Assembly (NCBI GenBank): GCA_041741415.1
Contig: JBGSKC010000036.1
Location: 124,001 to 188,000 of the forward strand
DNA length: 64,000 bases
From: JANQTF01 sp041741415
GTDB taxonomy: Bacteria > Bacteroidota > Bacteroidia > J057
Direction: 5' to 3'
Shown piece by piece: positions 16,010 to 23,809 of the stretch. Within the stretch, counting starts at the first letter, position 1, and each line of letters opens with the position of its first letter. The translations under genes and the position numbers were made by a program. The notes below the pieces were generated by a model, which saw only the letters and a list, made by a program, of their open reading frames with translations, did not search any database and was not told the DNA's origin.

Positions 16010-16851
16010 GAGTCGATTCTTTCGTAGGCCCGGTAATAGCGCTGAACGACGTCCGGGTCTGGGAGCAAACTGATTCCAGCCTGGGATTTACGCGGATATT
16101 CGAAGCGGGACAGCACATATCGGATGCTTTCGAGGCGCGCCACCCGCTTGTCGTTCGTTTTGACCACAATCCACGGTGAAAAAGAACTGTGGGTCCTGCC
16201 AAACATTTGCTCCTTGTAGTAGGTGTATTTTTCCCAAAGCTCCTGCCCCAGCGCGTCCACTTCGCTGAATTTCCAGGCTTTGAGCGGATTTTGCCGCCGG
16301 GCCTCGAAACGTCGCATTTGCTCTTCCTTAGAAATGGAGAACCAAAATTTGATTAGCACCACGCCATCTTCATAGAGCATGTGCTCAAATTCCTGCACCT
16401 GAATCATGAACTGCTCATACTGGGCCTTGGTGCAAAAGCCCATCACGGGCTCCACCACAGCGCGGTTGTACCAGCTCCGGTCAAAAAAAACGATCTCGCC
16501 GGGGTTGGGCAGCTCCTTGATGTAGCGCCGGAAATACCACTGGCCGCGTTCCACTTCTGTGGGTTTGGTGAGGGCCACCACGCCCATGCTGCGCGGGTTG
16601 AGGTGCTCGGTAAAGCGTTTGATCGTTCCGCCTTTCCCGGCGGCATCGCGGCCTTCAAAAATCACTGCCACGCGCATTTTTTTCTGGCTCACCCAGTTTT
16701 GCAGGCGCACCAGCTCCGTTTGGAGCATGCGAAGCTCCTCCTCATAGCGGGCATTTCGGAGGTATTTTTTAACCGGAATTTTCTTTTCCTCTGCAATTTT
16801 TTGCAGGTCGGCCCGGGTTCTGAGGGAGCGAAAATCTTCTTCAGTAAACAT
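16006..16851 (-). CDS. ppk2: Polyphosphate kinase 2 family protein (first of tandem pair)
   Basis: 281 aa. Same fold as its downstream neighbour: Walker A GRDAAGKGG (67-75), lid RFTEHLNPRSMGVVALTKPT, Walker B FFDRSWYNRAVVE (122-134), and the conserved C-terminal block FGRTHSSFSPWIVVKTNDK. The frame opens at a TTG at 16878, but ATG 16851 (MFTEEDFRSL) matches the usual N-terminus. A tail of about 20 residues past the conserved region (DPDVVQRYYRAYERIDS) is absent from the partner. Polyphosphate use for ATP or GTP supply is the known family role. No ppk1 or ppx gene is in the window. Confidence 0.93.
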   Translation of the reverse strand: MFTEEDFRSLRTRADLQKIAEEKKIPVKKYLRNARYEEELRMLQTELVRLQNWVSQKKMRVAVIFEGRDAAGKGGTIKRFTEHLNPRSMGVVALTKPTEVERGQWYFRRYIKELPNPGEIVFFDRSWYNRAVVEPVMGFCTKAQYEQFMIQVQEFEHMLYEDGVVLIKFWFSISKEEQMRRFEARRQNPLKAWKFSEVDALGQELWEKYTYYKEQMFGRTHSSFSPWIVVKTNDKRVARLESIRYVLSRFEYPRKSQAGISLLPDPDVVQRYYRAYERIDS

Positions 16852-16958
16852 AGGATCGGAAAATCGAACGACGAACAATCGCTGTTGCCGCGCACTCGGC
16901 GTGAATGAAATTACTCAACAATTGTTCGATCCGGCAACTGATTGAAAAAATAATCTGC

Positions 16959-17582
16959 TCAGGCCCCGCTGCCCAGCTCTTTGCGGGCTTCTTTCCGGAT
17001 GGCCGCCAGGATGGCCGCCGTTTCCACGGGTACGAGCTTCCCTTCGATCACGAAGCTGCTGGTGCGCCCGCTGATGTGGCGAAACAGCCATTGCACCACG
17101 ATATCGAGGGAGTCGGTGGGGCCAAAAGCCAGAAACACCTTGATATTGTCCCGAAACCCGGTGGACACCCTCGGCAGATAATTGTCGCGCGACACCAGCC
17201 TGGCCCCGGTTCCGGGAATGTGGACATGGTCGTTTTCATAGATCAGGGCGCTGGAAAACAGCTGAAACTTGAGCGTGTTGTCCTGGGTCATGATGTCGAG
17301 GGCCATGCCGTCGGAGGCGTAGCGCACTTCTTCGGTGGTTTCGCCCGCCATCGCCTGAAAGTGCTGCCGCACCCTGGCCGCGAGTTTTTCCAGCTCCTGG
17401 AAGCGCTCTTTGGCCATCTCTGTCACGCTGTCGTCGTTGAGATGGGCAAAATGATCGGGGTGAAATTTTTTCCGGGCCGCCTTGAGGGCCTCGCCAAAAC
17501 CTGCTTCCGTGAGCTGGCTCAGGTCGCTGCCCAGCCATTGCCGGATCTTGTCCAGGTCCTGTGTGGTGAGTGTGTCTGCCAT
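16959..17582 (-). CDS. Protein with degenerate J-domain N-terminus
   Basis: 207 aa, cytoplasmic (no signal or membrane segment). Residues about 22-70 resemble a J-domain: helix, then AARKKFHPDHFAHL with the diagnostic His-Pro-Asp at 41-43, then the amphipathic helix EMAKERFQELEKLAARV. The remaining 130 residues form an alpha/beta domain I do not recognise (ALDIMTQDNTLKFQLF ... TDSLDIVVQWLFRHISG). A J-domain would recruit DnaK to a client, so the C-terminal domain may be the client-binding part (inference). The neighbours do not help: ppk2 pair downstream, a secreted protease upstream. ATG at 17582. There is no obvious relation to known DnaJ classes beyond the HPD. Confidence 0.75.
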   Translation of the reverse strand: MADTLTTQDLDKIRQWLGSDLSQLTEAGFGEALKAARKKFHPDHFAHLNDDSVTEMAKERFQELEKLAARVRQHFQAMAGETTEEVRYASDGMALDIMTQDNTLKFQLFSSALIYENDHVHIPGTGARLVSRDNYLPRVSTGFRDNIKVFLAFGPTDSLDIVVQWLFRHISGRTSSFVIEGKLVPVETAAILAAIRKEARKELGSGA

Positions 17583-17650
17583 GGTGCCAAGCTGGAAAAA
17601 AGTCTGCTTCGGGGCAAATGTTGCTGATCAACTTTTTGATGCCTGTTCGC

Positions 17651-19741
17651 TCACTCCTTCAGCCTCAGCACCTGCTGCCATTCGATTCGTCCGCCCGTTT
17701 CTATCCGCAAGGCATACAGCCCCGCAGGCACTTCGGGGTTCCACCATACCTCACCGGCTGCATTTGCCTGCAACGATTCTTTCGCAACCTCCCTGCCCAG
17801 TCCGTCTGTCAGGCATACTTCCACCCTTTTTCCTCTGCAGGCAGCACATCTCAGGGTGATTTCTCCGCTGCTTGGGTTGGGGGCTAATGCCCAGGCGGGG
17901 CCTTCTTTCTCCGCGGCGAGGCTGCCGGAAGGCCGCAGTTGCACATCATCGAGGTAGAGGCGCTGGCCGTTTCTGCCGAAGGTGCTCAGGCGAATGCGGA
18001 GGTGGGTGGAGGCGGCAAACGGAACCAGATCGAGCCGGATCTCCTGCCAGTCTGCCGGGCCGGGCACAAAGGGCGCGCTGCCTGCAAATCCCGGCACTGT
18101 TGCCAGTCCGGCGCCAGCCCGGGTCCAGAGGGTTTGCCAGGGGGCTCCGCAGGCGTCCGACACGGCGATTTGCAGCTCGTCGGCATCGCCAAAGCTGCTG
18201 TTTCTCGCCTGGTAGGCAATCCAGAGGCTGAGCTCCCAACCCCTGCCCGACAGCTCAAGCGGCGGGCTGATCAGGTGATGCCACTGCCCGCAGGAGGAGG
18301 AGGAGCTGTCGTGCGGAAAGACCAGGCTGCCGCTTCCTTCCTTCGCCGCCGCCGGGCTGATCTCCCAGCTCCCGCTGCCTGCCGGGGCCTCCGTTTGCCA
18401 GCCCTGTGGCGGGAAAGCTCCCGGCTCAAAGCGCTCCTCCCAGTCTCCGGCCTGCACCGCTGCCGCACAGCGCACCGCATCGGGCCAGATCAGCGTATCG
18501 GAGCCCCATTCATTCGCCACCACCAGCCTCACCTCGTAGCTCCCCGGCAGCGGGTAGGTGACAACAGGGCTCTCCTGGTTCGACTGGGCGGGAATGCCCC
18601 CCGGAAAATGCCAGCTCCACTGGTCGGGACAGCCTTCGCTGGCGTCGGCGAAGGTAAGACTCTCCCCGATGCAGGCCACGCCCGCAGAGCGGGTAGCTCC
18701 GGCCTCCGGCCTTCGCGGCACAGACCCGATCGTGCAGCCTGCGGCCAGCACATTTACTGGATCCACCAGAGAAGCCCGGGCCCCCGACAGGAAAAAGTGC
18801 ATCCGCGCGGCCTGTCCTGCCGTGAAATGGTTCATGCAGGCGTCGTCGGTGGTGTTGAGGTAATTGTGCAGCGGGTCGGGGCCGTCGCAGGGCTGGTCGG
18901 GGCAGGTGTTGGGCGCAATGCCGGGGCAGCCGGAGGCAGGCTCAAGCTGGGCAGGGGTGTCGCAGACCCGGTCGCCGGCACTCAGGCAGGTGGATTCGCC
19001 GGAACCGGCGCAGGTGCCCTCGCTCTCAAAGGGATGATACAGCCCGAGAAAATGCCCGGCTTCATGGGTGAGGGTGCGGCCTTTGTCAAACGGCGGCTGG
19101 GCGCTGCCCCCTCTGCTCACCACCCCGGCCCTCACCACGATGCCCTGAGGCAGTTCGTTGGGAAAGGTCGGGAAGGAGGCATAGCCGAGCAAGGATTGCT
19201 GGTTGTCGTCGGTGATGGACTCCACCACCCAGATGTTGAGGTATCGCTGGTCGTCCCAGGCGATGAACTGCTTGAGCTGGGCTTCCTGTGCGCGGGTGTG
19301 CACAGCCAGGGGCGACTGCTGGCGGGTGATACCGGTGCTGGCCTGGCCCTGAGGGTCGAGGGTGGCGAGGCAAAACTGGATGCGGGTATCCGTTCCGGGG
19401 CCGTAGCCTGGGCTGCCGGGGATTCGCCGGAAATCCTCGTTCATTACCGCGATCTGGCTGAGGAGCTGCGCATCGCTGAGGTTGCCCGCCGGAGACTGGT
19501 ACACCACGTGAAACACGACGGGGATTGTCCACACCTCGCAGGCGGCCCTTGTTGCGGGAGCGGGCCGGAGGAGCCAGGCTTCCCAGGCTGTTTGTTCGGC
19601 TGCGAGGCGGGCGGCCTGGCGCGGGTCGCCGGGCGACTGGCTGGCGAGCCAGGCATCAAAGCCGCAGCGAAGCTGGGCATTCAGGCCGGCGGGAAGCAGG
19701 CAGGCCAGCAGCAGGAGCCGCAGCCTCACTGGAGGCGCCAT
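17651..19741 (-). CDS. Secreted M43 (cytophagalysin/pappalysin-type) zinc metalloprotease with T9SS sorting domain
   Basis: 696 aa. Signal peptide about 1-22 (LLLLACLLPAGLNAQ); propeptide; catalytic domain with HEAGHFLGLYH at 226-236, the metzincin zinc site (His226, Glu227 base, His230, His236), preceded by YLNIWVVE and GYASFPTFP and followed by the CMNHFT Met-turn, as in peptidase family M43; a PKD-like domain with WSWHFPGG; a MAM/jelly-roll-like domain near 440-610 ending with YLDDVQLR; and a C-terminal type A sorting domain starting ALAPNPSSGEI and ending with LRIETGGRIEWQQVLRLKE. Extracellular protein degradation is expected. The 5' end overlaps the lipoprotein gene upstream by 16 bases, implying one transcript. 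Confidence 0.93.
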   Translation of the reverse strand: MAPPVRLRLLLLACLLPAGLNAQLRCGFDAWLASQSPGDPRQAARLAAEQTAWEAWLLRPAPATRAACEVWTIPVVFHVVYQSPAGNLSDAQLLSQIAVMNEDFRRIPGSPGYGPGTDTRIQFCLATLDPQGQASTGITRQQSPLAVHTRAQEAQLKQFIAWDDQRYLNIWVVESITDDNQQSLLGYASFPTFPNELPQGIVVRAGVVSRGGSAQPPFDKGRTLTHEAGHFLGLYHPFESEGTCAGSGESTCLSAGDRVCDTPAQLEPASGCPGIAPNTCPDQPCDGPDPLHNYLNTTDDACMNHFTAGQAARMHFFLSGARASLVDPVNVLAAGCTIGSVPRRPEAGATRSAGVACIGESLTFADASEGCPDQWSWHFPGGIPAQSNQESPVVTYPLPGSYEVRLVVANEWGSDTLIWPDAVRCAAAVQAGDWEERFEPGAFPPQGWQTEAPAGSGSWEISPAAAKEGSGSLVFPHDSSSSSCGQWHHLISPPLELSGRGWELSLWIAYQARNSSFGDADELQIAVSDACGAPWQTLWTRAGAGLATVPGFAGSAPFVPGPADWQEIRLDLVPFAASTHLRIRLSTFGRNGQRLYLDDVQLRPSGSLAAEKEGPAWALAPNPSSGEITLRCAACRGKRVEVCLTDGLGREVAKESLQANAAGEVWWNPEVPAGLYALRIETGGRIEWQQVLRLKE

Positions 19742-20376
19742 ACCGTGCCGTCGGCATATTCGAAGCCAACAACACCCAGCGCGAAGGAGAAATAGAAGGC
19801 TTCCAGCACGTTGGGATCGTCGAAAAAGGGCGGCACCCTGGTGGACACTTTGAGGACCTGGGTGTACTGGCGGCCATTGAGCTCAACGGTGTCGGTGAGG
19901 GCGGCCTGCACCACGTTGGGGATGGAGGCGGAGATATCATCGCCATTGAGGGCCACCTGCAGCACTTCAGTGATGGAATCGGAGGGCTCGGTGGGGGCGT
20001 GGCGGGAGAAGTCTTTGGAGAGGAGGAATTCGAAGACAGTCTGCTGGTTGTCGTCGGCGAACTGGAGGTAATAGTATTCGGAGAGGAAGGTTTCACAGCA
20101 GAGGCCGCAGCGGCGCTCGATTTCGCAGTCGTAGCTGCCTTCCTGCATCTGGCGGACGGGCTGGAAGTAGCGGAGGTTGCGGAGGTTGCCCTGGGTGGAG
20201 ACGAAGGTTTGGGTGGGCAGGCCGCTGAAGGCCATGCGTTGCACAGCCGGGGTGGAGAGGTAAAACTCGCCGCGATTGGGCTTTTCGCAGGGGGGGCAGC
20301 AGGCGGAGAGGAGGCCGAGGGCGAGCACCGCCAGGAGCAGCGGGCGTGGCAGGGCGAAGGAGAGTGCGTTTGTCAT
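19726..20376 (-). CDS. Lipoprotein of unknown function
   Basis: 216 aa starting at ATG 20376. The signal sequence LLLAVLALGLLSAC ends in a lipobox with Cys at about residue 26, immediately followed by an unusual CPPCEKP, giving three cysteines in five residues; two more lie in RRCGLCCETF. The rest contains YYYLQFADDNQQTVFEFLLS and SITEVLQVALNGDD, with no family I recognise. The frame opens further at 20448, but that extension would bury the lipobox. It overlaps the start of the metalloprotease by 16 bases, so it may be a membrane-anchored partner or inhibitor of that protease (inference only). Confidence 0.8.
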   Translation of the reverse strand: MTNALSFALPRPLLLAVLALGLLSACCPPCEKPNRGEFYLSTPAVQRMAFSGLPTQTFVSTQGNLRNLRYFQPVRQMQEGSYDCEIERRCGLCCETFLSEYYYLQFADDNQQTVFEFLLSKDFSRHAPTEPSDSITEVLQVALNGDDISASIPNVVQAALTDTVELNGRQYTQVLKVSTRVPPFFDDPNVLEAFYFSFALGVVGFEYADGTVWRLQ

Positions 20377-20558
20377 AAGGGTAGCGGAAGCGGCCATGCA
20401 GGCCGGAAACGATCCTGCAAGGTACAGCGATTTGCGGCGATGAGGCAAGGAGAGAACGAGAAAAGGGGAGAGGGGGTGGGTTGTGTTGTGACATTGCTAT
20501 GTGAACATTGAGGGGCAATACCTTTCTCTCCCAGGAAAATGTTCAGCAGGTGGGAGAG

Positions 20559-20990
20559 TTACTCTGATTTGGGCGGATGAACGCCAAACTGGCTTAGTGC
20601 CTTACGCAGGTTCACTGCTTCCTCCCGGTTGGTTTTTAGCGAATATACAGTTGCACGCCCTTTGGGACTGATGCCGATCATGGAAGATTCATCCTCATTC
20701 CACATGAAATGATCAGTCCATCTGTCGTTTCTGGGATGAAACAGCTCTGTTTCCGCTTGGTTGAGCGGGTCGAACCCAGTGCGTTTGTTGTATTTACAGT
20801 TGTTACAATGCTGGCAGGCCAGCGCCAGGTTTGAAAGTTCATTTGTCCCACCTTCTGAGAGGGGAAGAATATGATCTACGGAAAAGGGGTGAAAGGCAAA
20901 ATCTCCAATTGCCAGGCAGTATTCACACAGGTTTCTGGCTCGCTTCCGAACCAGATTTTTGGTTTCCTGACTGAGATATGCTTTTGCCAC
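20559..20990 (-). CDS. HNH endonuclease of a two-gene module
   Basis: 143 aa from GTG at 20990. Zinc/HNH signature: CEYC (22-25), PFSVDHILPLSEGG (35-48) with the Asp-His at 39-40, ELSNLALACQHCNNCK (51-66) with the second Cys pair. The family cuts DNA; members starting with a short RxRAxxxCEYC helix are frequent as stand-alone genes in cyanobacteria. The GTG overlaps the TAG of the upstream partner by one base, so translation is coupled. The track frame runs further upstream, but that part overlaps the partner out of frame. The C-terminal segment RATVYSLKTNREEAVNLRKALSQFG is extra helical. A decayed sister copy is at 22177. Confidence 0.92.
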   Translation of the reverse strand: MAKAYLSQETKNLVRKRARNLCEYCLAIGDFAFHPFSVDHILPLSEGGTNELSNLALACQHCNNCKYNKRTGFDPLNQAETELFHPRNDRWTDHFMWNEDESSMIGISPKGRATVYSLKTNREEAVNLRKALSQFGVHPPKSE

Positions 20991-21382
20991 TATGCAGGAG
21001 GATGGATGCCCAAATCCTGGGTAAGTTGAGGAAGGGAGATGCCCCGAAGTTGCGAGAGCTCTCCCAAGACCTGAATGCGCCTGAGCCGAACCTGCTCCTC
21101 TTCTCTGATCAACTGCTCCAGTCTGCTCAGTTCGGAATCTGAGATGCTGGTCGCGTCTCTCTTTGTTTTGAGCGCGGTAAACTCCTGCCAGTGCTGCTCG
21201 GAAAGCACGCAATCTTCGTTCAGGTTTTGTAAAAGTCGCGCCTCCCGGGCTTTTATGTCTTTGGCCCTTCTTTGGGTAATCAGTGCAGAAATTTCATGGA
21301 GAAATGACTCCAGTTGGCTCGTTTTCAACTGGGCTAATAGTTGCTGGAGGTCTATTTCTGTCTGAACCTGCACTTTTGCCAT
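20990..21382 (-). CDS. Partner protein of the HNH module
   Basis: 130 aa from ATG 21382. N-terminus MAKVQVQTEIDLQQLLAQLK, then a long alpha-helical region (residues 20-110) and a C-terminal block GELSQLRGISLPQLTQDLGI. The same C-terminal pattern, and the same position before an HNH gene, occurs in the 21776 gene (AELAQLRGVHFRQTMSDLGL), so the two are paralogues with exchanged N-termini. I recall cyanobacterial genes of this type lying before HNH nucleases, but the function is undescribed as far as I know. The end of the gene overlaps the nuclease start. An antitoxin or targeting subunit for the nuclease is a reasonable hypothesis; it is not shown. Confidence 0.82.
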   Translation of the reverse strand: MAKVQVQTEIDLQQLLAQLKTSQLESFLHEISALITQRRAKDIKAREARLLQNLNEDCVLSEQHWQEFTALKTKRDATSISDSELSRLEQLIREEEQVRLRRIQVLGELSQLRGISLPQLTQDLGIHPPA

Positions 21383-21537
21383 GACAATCGCTTTTCTCAA
21401 AAATACGAAACAAACTTGAGAATTATTCATTGATCGAAGACCTTCTCTGGTTCGGGCCGGAATGATAACCCGCATAGTCTTTATGGCTGCATCCGGAAGC
21501 TGAATGCTGGTCGCCCTCCAAAATAATCTCCAGCAAA

Positions 21538-21681
21538 CTGGAGCGAAATTCAGTTGTCGCAAATTTTGCAACAACTGTCCCTGACGGCCAAATCTACCAG
21601 GTAGAATACTACAACCCCTACGCCAACCTCTCCGTCGGCTATCGGGTCAAATCTCAGCGGGGCACCAATTTCAGGATTTGG
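21538..21681 (+). pseudogene. RhuM/virulence-protein family gene fragment
   Basis: Reading in frame from CTG at 21538 gives LERNSVVANFATTVPDGQIY then VEYYNPYANLSVGYRVKSQR and GTNFRIW. The pieces FATT.DG..YQVEYYN, SVGYRVKSQRGT and FRIW are the core signature of RhuM-family proteins, but the start, the N-terminal helix-turn-helix and everything after FRIW are missing and the frame runs into unrelated sequence. It is a remnant, lying between two divergent HNH modules. Confidence 0.8.
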
Positions 21682-21775
21682 GACTACCCCGCTGCCACCT
21701 TCGTATTTGGACTCTGTTCAAACCTGGCTTGTCTTTTTTTAAAAAGAAAACGTATCTTCTCAAACAAATACGTTT

Positions 21776-22180
21776 ATGTCACTTACGATTCAATTGCCTT
21801 CATCTCTTGAGCAACGAATCCGCGAAAACGCCTCGCGGCAAGGCATTTCATTGGAAAATCTGGTCGCTCAAATTCTGGCTTCCGGCATCGACAGGCTCGA
21901 TTCAGACGAAGAAGAGAAAATAAGAGAAGCAGAACTTCTGCAACGGATCCGGCTTACCGTGGTGCCTGAAGAAGAATTAGGCGAATACTACCGGCTGTCC
22001 GTGCTTCGCCAGGCAGAACAATTGCAGGAGCAGGAATATGAGCGACTCATGAGCCTCACCCACCGCGTAGAAGCCATTCATGCTGAACGACTGAAGTATG
22101 TAGCTGAATTGGCTCAGTTGCGTGGTGTCCATTTCCGGCAAACCATGTCTGATCTGGGACTCATTCAGGTTGAGTCATGA
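21776..22180 (+). CDS. Partner protein of a decayed HNH module, RHH-like N-terminus
   Basis: 134 aa from ATG 21776. Residues 3-40 (TIQLPSSLEQRIRENASRQG, ISLENLVAQIL) look like a ribbon-helix-helix/CopG-type DNA-binding segment of antitoxins. Residues 50-130 are helical and end with AELAQLRGVHFRQTMSDLGL, matching the C-terminus of the 20990 gene. The stop TGA overlaps the ATG of a 41-codon HNH remnant as ATGA. I infer that this gene once formed a module with that nuclease and now stands without it. A promoter-like TTG...TATCTTCT with a spacing of about 21 bases precedes it at about 21728-21760. Confidence that it is a real gene is good; its role is unknown. Confidence 0.8.
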   Translation: MSLTIQLPSSLEQRIRENASRQGISLENLVAQILASGIDRLDSDEEEKIREAELLQRIRLTVVPEEELGEYYRLSVLRQAEQLQEQEYERLMSLTHRVEAIHAERLKYVAELAQLRGVHFRQTMSDLGLIQVES

Positions 22181-22302
22181 AACAAAGCATTCGGGATCTG
22201 GTCCGAGCCCGCGCTGGTGATTGCTGTGAATCATATCCGAAGCACCCACCCCATCAGCCAAACCACGAACCCCCTTTTTCAGTCGCCCTTTTTGCCCAAT
22301 AA
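22177..22302 (+). pseudogene. Truncated HNH endonuclease remnant
   Basis: Forty-one codons from ATG 22177, overlapping the previous stop as ATGA. The text IRDLVRARAGDCCES followed at about 14 residues by PPFSV matches the N-terminal RKRARNLCEYC ... HPFSV of the intact nuclease at 20559, but the second Cys of CEYC is lost, the Asp-His after PFSV is replaced by Ala-Leu, and a TAA follows. The HNH active site is absent, so it cannot be a working nuclease. Confidence 0.78.
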
Positions 22303-22415
22303 TGGGGAAGATTGCAGGCTGCTACCGAAATAGCTTCCCTTATCCGCTCAACAAACCCAAAATTTTCCCTACCTTCCCTCTTCCAAAAGATGTTGCTATC
22401 TATTTATTTTGATAC

Positions 22416-22706
22416 GTGAACAGTCGGCTTGACCTCGAATTCCTCGAAACTTCCACCGAAGTGCTGCGCGCACTGGCGCATCCTATCCGTCTGGCCATCA
22501 TCGACATGCTCAAAGGCGGCCAGAAACTCACCGTCACAGAAATCCACGAGGGCCTCGGCATCGAGCAGGCGGTGGCTTCGCATCATTTGCGCATCCTCAA
22601 AGACAAAGACGTTGTGACCGCCAAGCGCAAGGGCAAAAACACCTTCTACGCCATCCGCCACCCGGGTTTCAACGACATGGTCGCCTCCCTCGAAATCCTG
22701 ATCTGA
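22416..22706 (+). CDS. ArsR-family winged-helix regulator
   Basis: 96 aa from GTG 22416. Signature ALAHPIRLAIIDMLK, LTVTEIHEGLGIEQAVASHHLRILKDKDVV and RKGKNTFYAI form the classic ArsR/SmtB winged helix; HPIR is its most conserved point. No Cys is present, so metal sensing through the usual ELCVCDL site is excluded and another signal is likely. Binds DNA as a dimer in the known family. The DUF58 gene follows 71 bases later on the same strand and may be a target or simply a neighbour. Related cysteine-free proteins are common in Bacteroidota. Confidence 0.9.
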   Translation: MNSRLDLEFLETSTEVLRALAHPIRLAIIDMLKGGQKLTVTEIHEGLGIEQAVASHHLRILKDKDVVTAKRKGKNTFYAIRHPGFNDMVASLEILI

Positions 22707-22777
22707 GCCACCGGCCAACCTCCCGCCCTGCCCAGCCGTTTGCATCCCAGTTCCCCGCTCCCCAATCCCTTTCCTCC

Positions 22778-23704
22778 ATGATCAGATCTTCCATCAAATA
22801 CCTCGACCCGGTGGTGGTTTCGAAGTTGAAAAACATCGAAGTCAAGGCCAAGCTCATCGTGGAAGGGTTCATCACAGGGATGCACAAGAGCCCCTACCAC
22901 GGGTTTTCAGTCGAATTTGCCGAACACCGCTCCTACAATGTGGGGGAACCGCTTAAAAACATCGACTGGAAGGTGTATGGGAAAACGGATAAGCTCTACT
23001 CCAAGCGCTACGAAGAGGAAACCAACCTCCGCTGCCAGGTGGTGCTCGACATCAGCGACTCGATGCGCTACCCCGCCGAGGGCGTTTCCAAGCTCGAATA
23101 CGGCGCTTACCTCGCAGCAGCCCTCCAGTACCTGATGATGGGTCAGCGCGACGCCGCCGGGCTCACCCTCTTCGATTCCGACATTCGCTTTTACGCTCCG
23201 CCCAAGTCGCGCTACTCCTGGCTGGTGCCCATGTACCAGGAACTCGAAAAAGTGGTGGCCGACAAGGAGCGCTTCACCCACCAGACAGCAGCAGCCAGGG
23301 TGCTGCACCAGGTGGCCAAAAAGTTCCACCGACGCTCCATGGTGGTGCTGATCACCGATTTGTTCAACCCCGGCGAATCCACCGACGAACTGTTCCAGGC
23401 CCTCAAGCACCTTCGCCACGAAAAACATGAAGTGCTTGTCTTCCATTTGCTTGACCGCAAAACAGAAGATCAGTTTGATTTCCCCAACCGCCCAGTCATT
23501 CTCAAAGATTTGGAAAGCGGAGAGCAACTCGAAGTAATGCCCCATGAAGTCAGAGAGGCATACCGCAACAGCATGAGCGCCTACCTCAAACGGTTCAAGC
23601 AGCGGTGTTTTGAGTTTTCGATTGATTTTGTGGAGGTGGATGTCGCGCAATCGTATGAAAAAGCCCTGACAGATTATTTGGTAAAGCGCCGAAAGGTGAA
23701 GTAA
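22778..23704 (+). CDS. DUF58 domain protein (MoxR-associated vWA-like)
   Basis: 308 aa, soluble. The conserved DUF58 block is easily read: GMHKSPYHGFSVEFAEHRSY, GEPLKNIDWKVYGKTDKLYSKRY, then VVLDISDSMRYP, which is a MIDAS-like DxSxS metal site of the von Willebrand A fold, and later VVLITDLFNPGES. In Bacteroidota these proteins normally sit beside MoxR AAA-ATPases and batABCDE aerotolerance genes; here no moxR gene is adjacent, so it is a solitary member within the window. The likely job is to act with a MoxR chaperone on protein-complex assembly (family knowledge). ATG at 22778. Confidence 0.92.
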   Translation: MIRSSIKYLDPVVVSKLKNIEVKAKLIVEGFITGMHKSPYHGFSVEFAEHRSYNVGEPLKNIDWKVYGKTDKLYSKRYEEETNLRCQVVLDISDSMRYPAEGVSKLEYGAYLAAALQYLMMGQRDAAGLTLFDSDIRFYAPPKSRYSWLVPMYQELEKVVADKERFTHQTAAARVLHQVAKKFHRRSMVVLITDLFNPGESTDELFQALKHLRHEKHEVLVFHLLDRKTEDQFDFPNRPVILKDLESGEQLEVMPHEVREAYRNSMSAYLKRFKQRCFEFSIDFVEVDVAQSYEKALTDYLVKRRKVK

Positions 23705-23809
23705 TACGAATTCCCCCTGCTTCTGAAGGCTGTAATTCAGTCCGTTGACCCGTCTGTTGAATGACCGGAGTGATCATTACGATGCCGAATTAATTATTTG
23801 CCCGTTCAT

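Noticed and set aside
17939..19795. Long plus-strand open frame opposite the metalloprotease (618 codons)
   Set aside because: It is antisense to a gene with a clear signal peptide, HEAGHFLGLYH site and sorting domain; the translation is low-complexity and GC-driven.
21776..21830. Riboswitch or other known RNA before the 21776 gene
   Set aside because: No known motif; sequence is simple T- and A-rich promoter-like.
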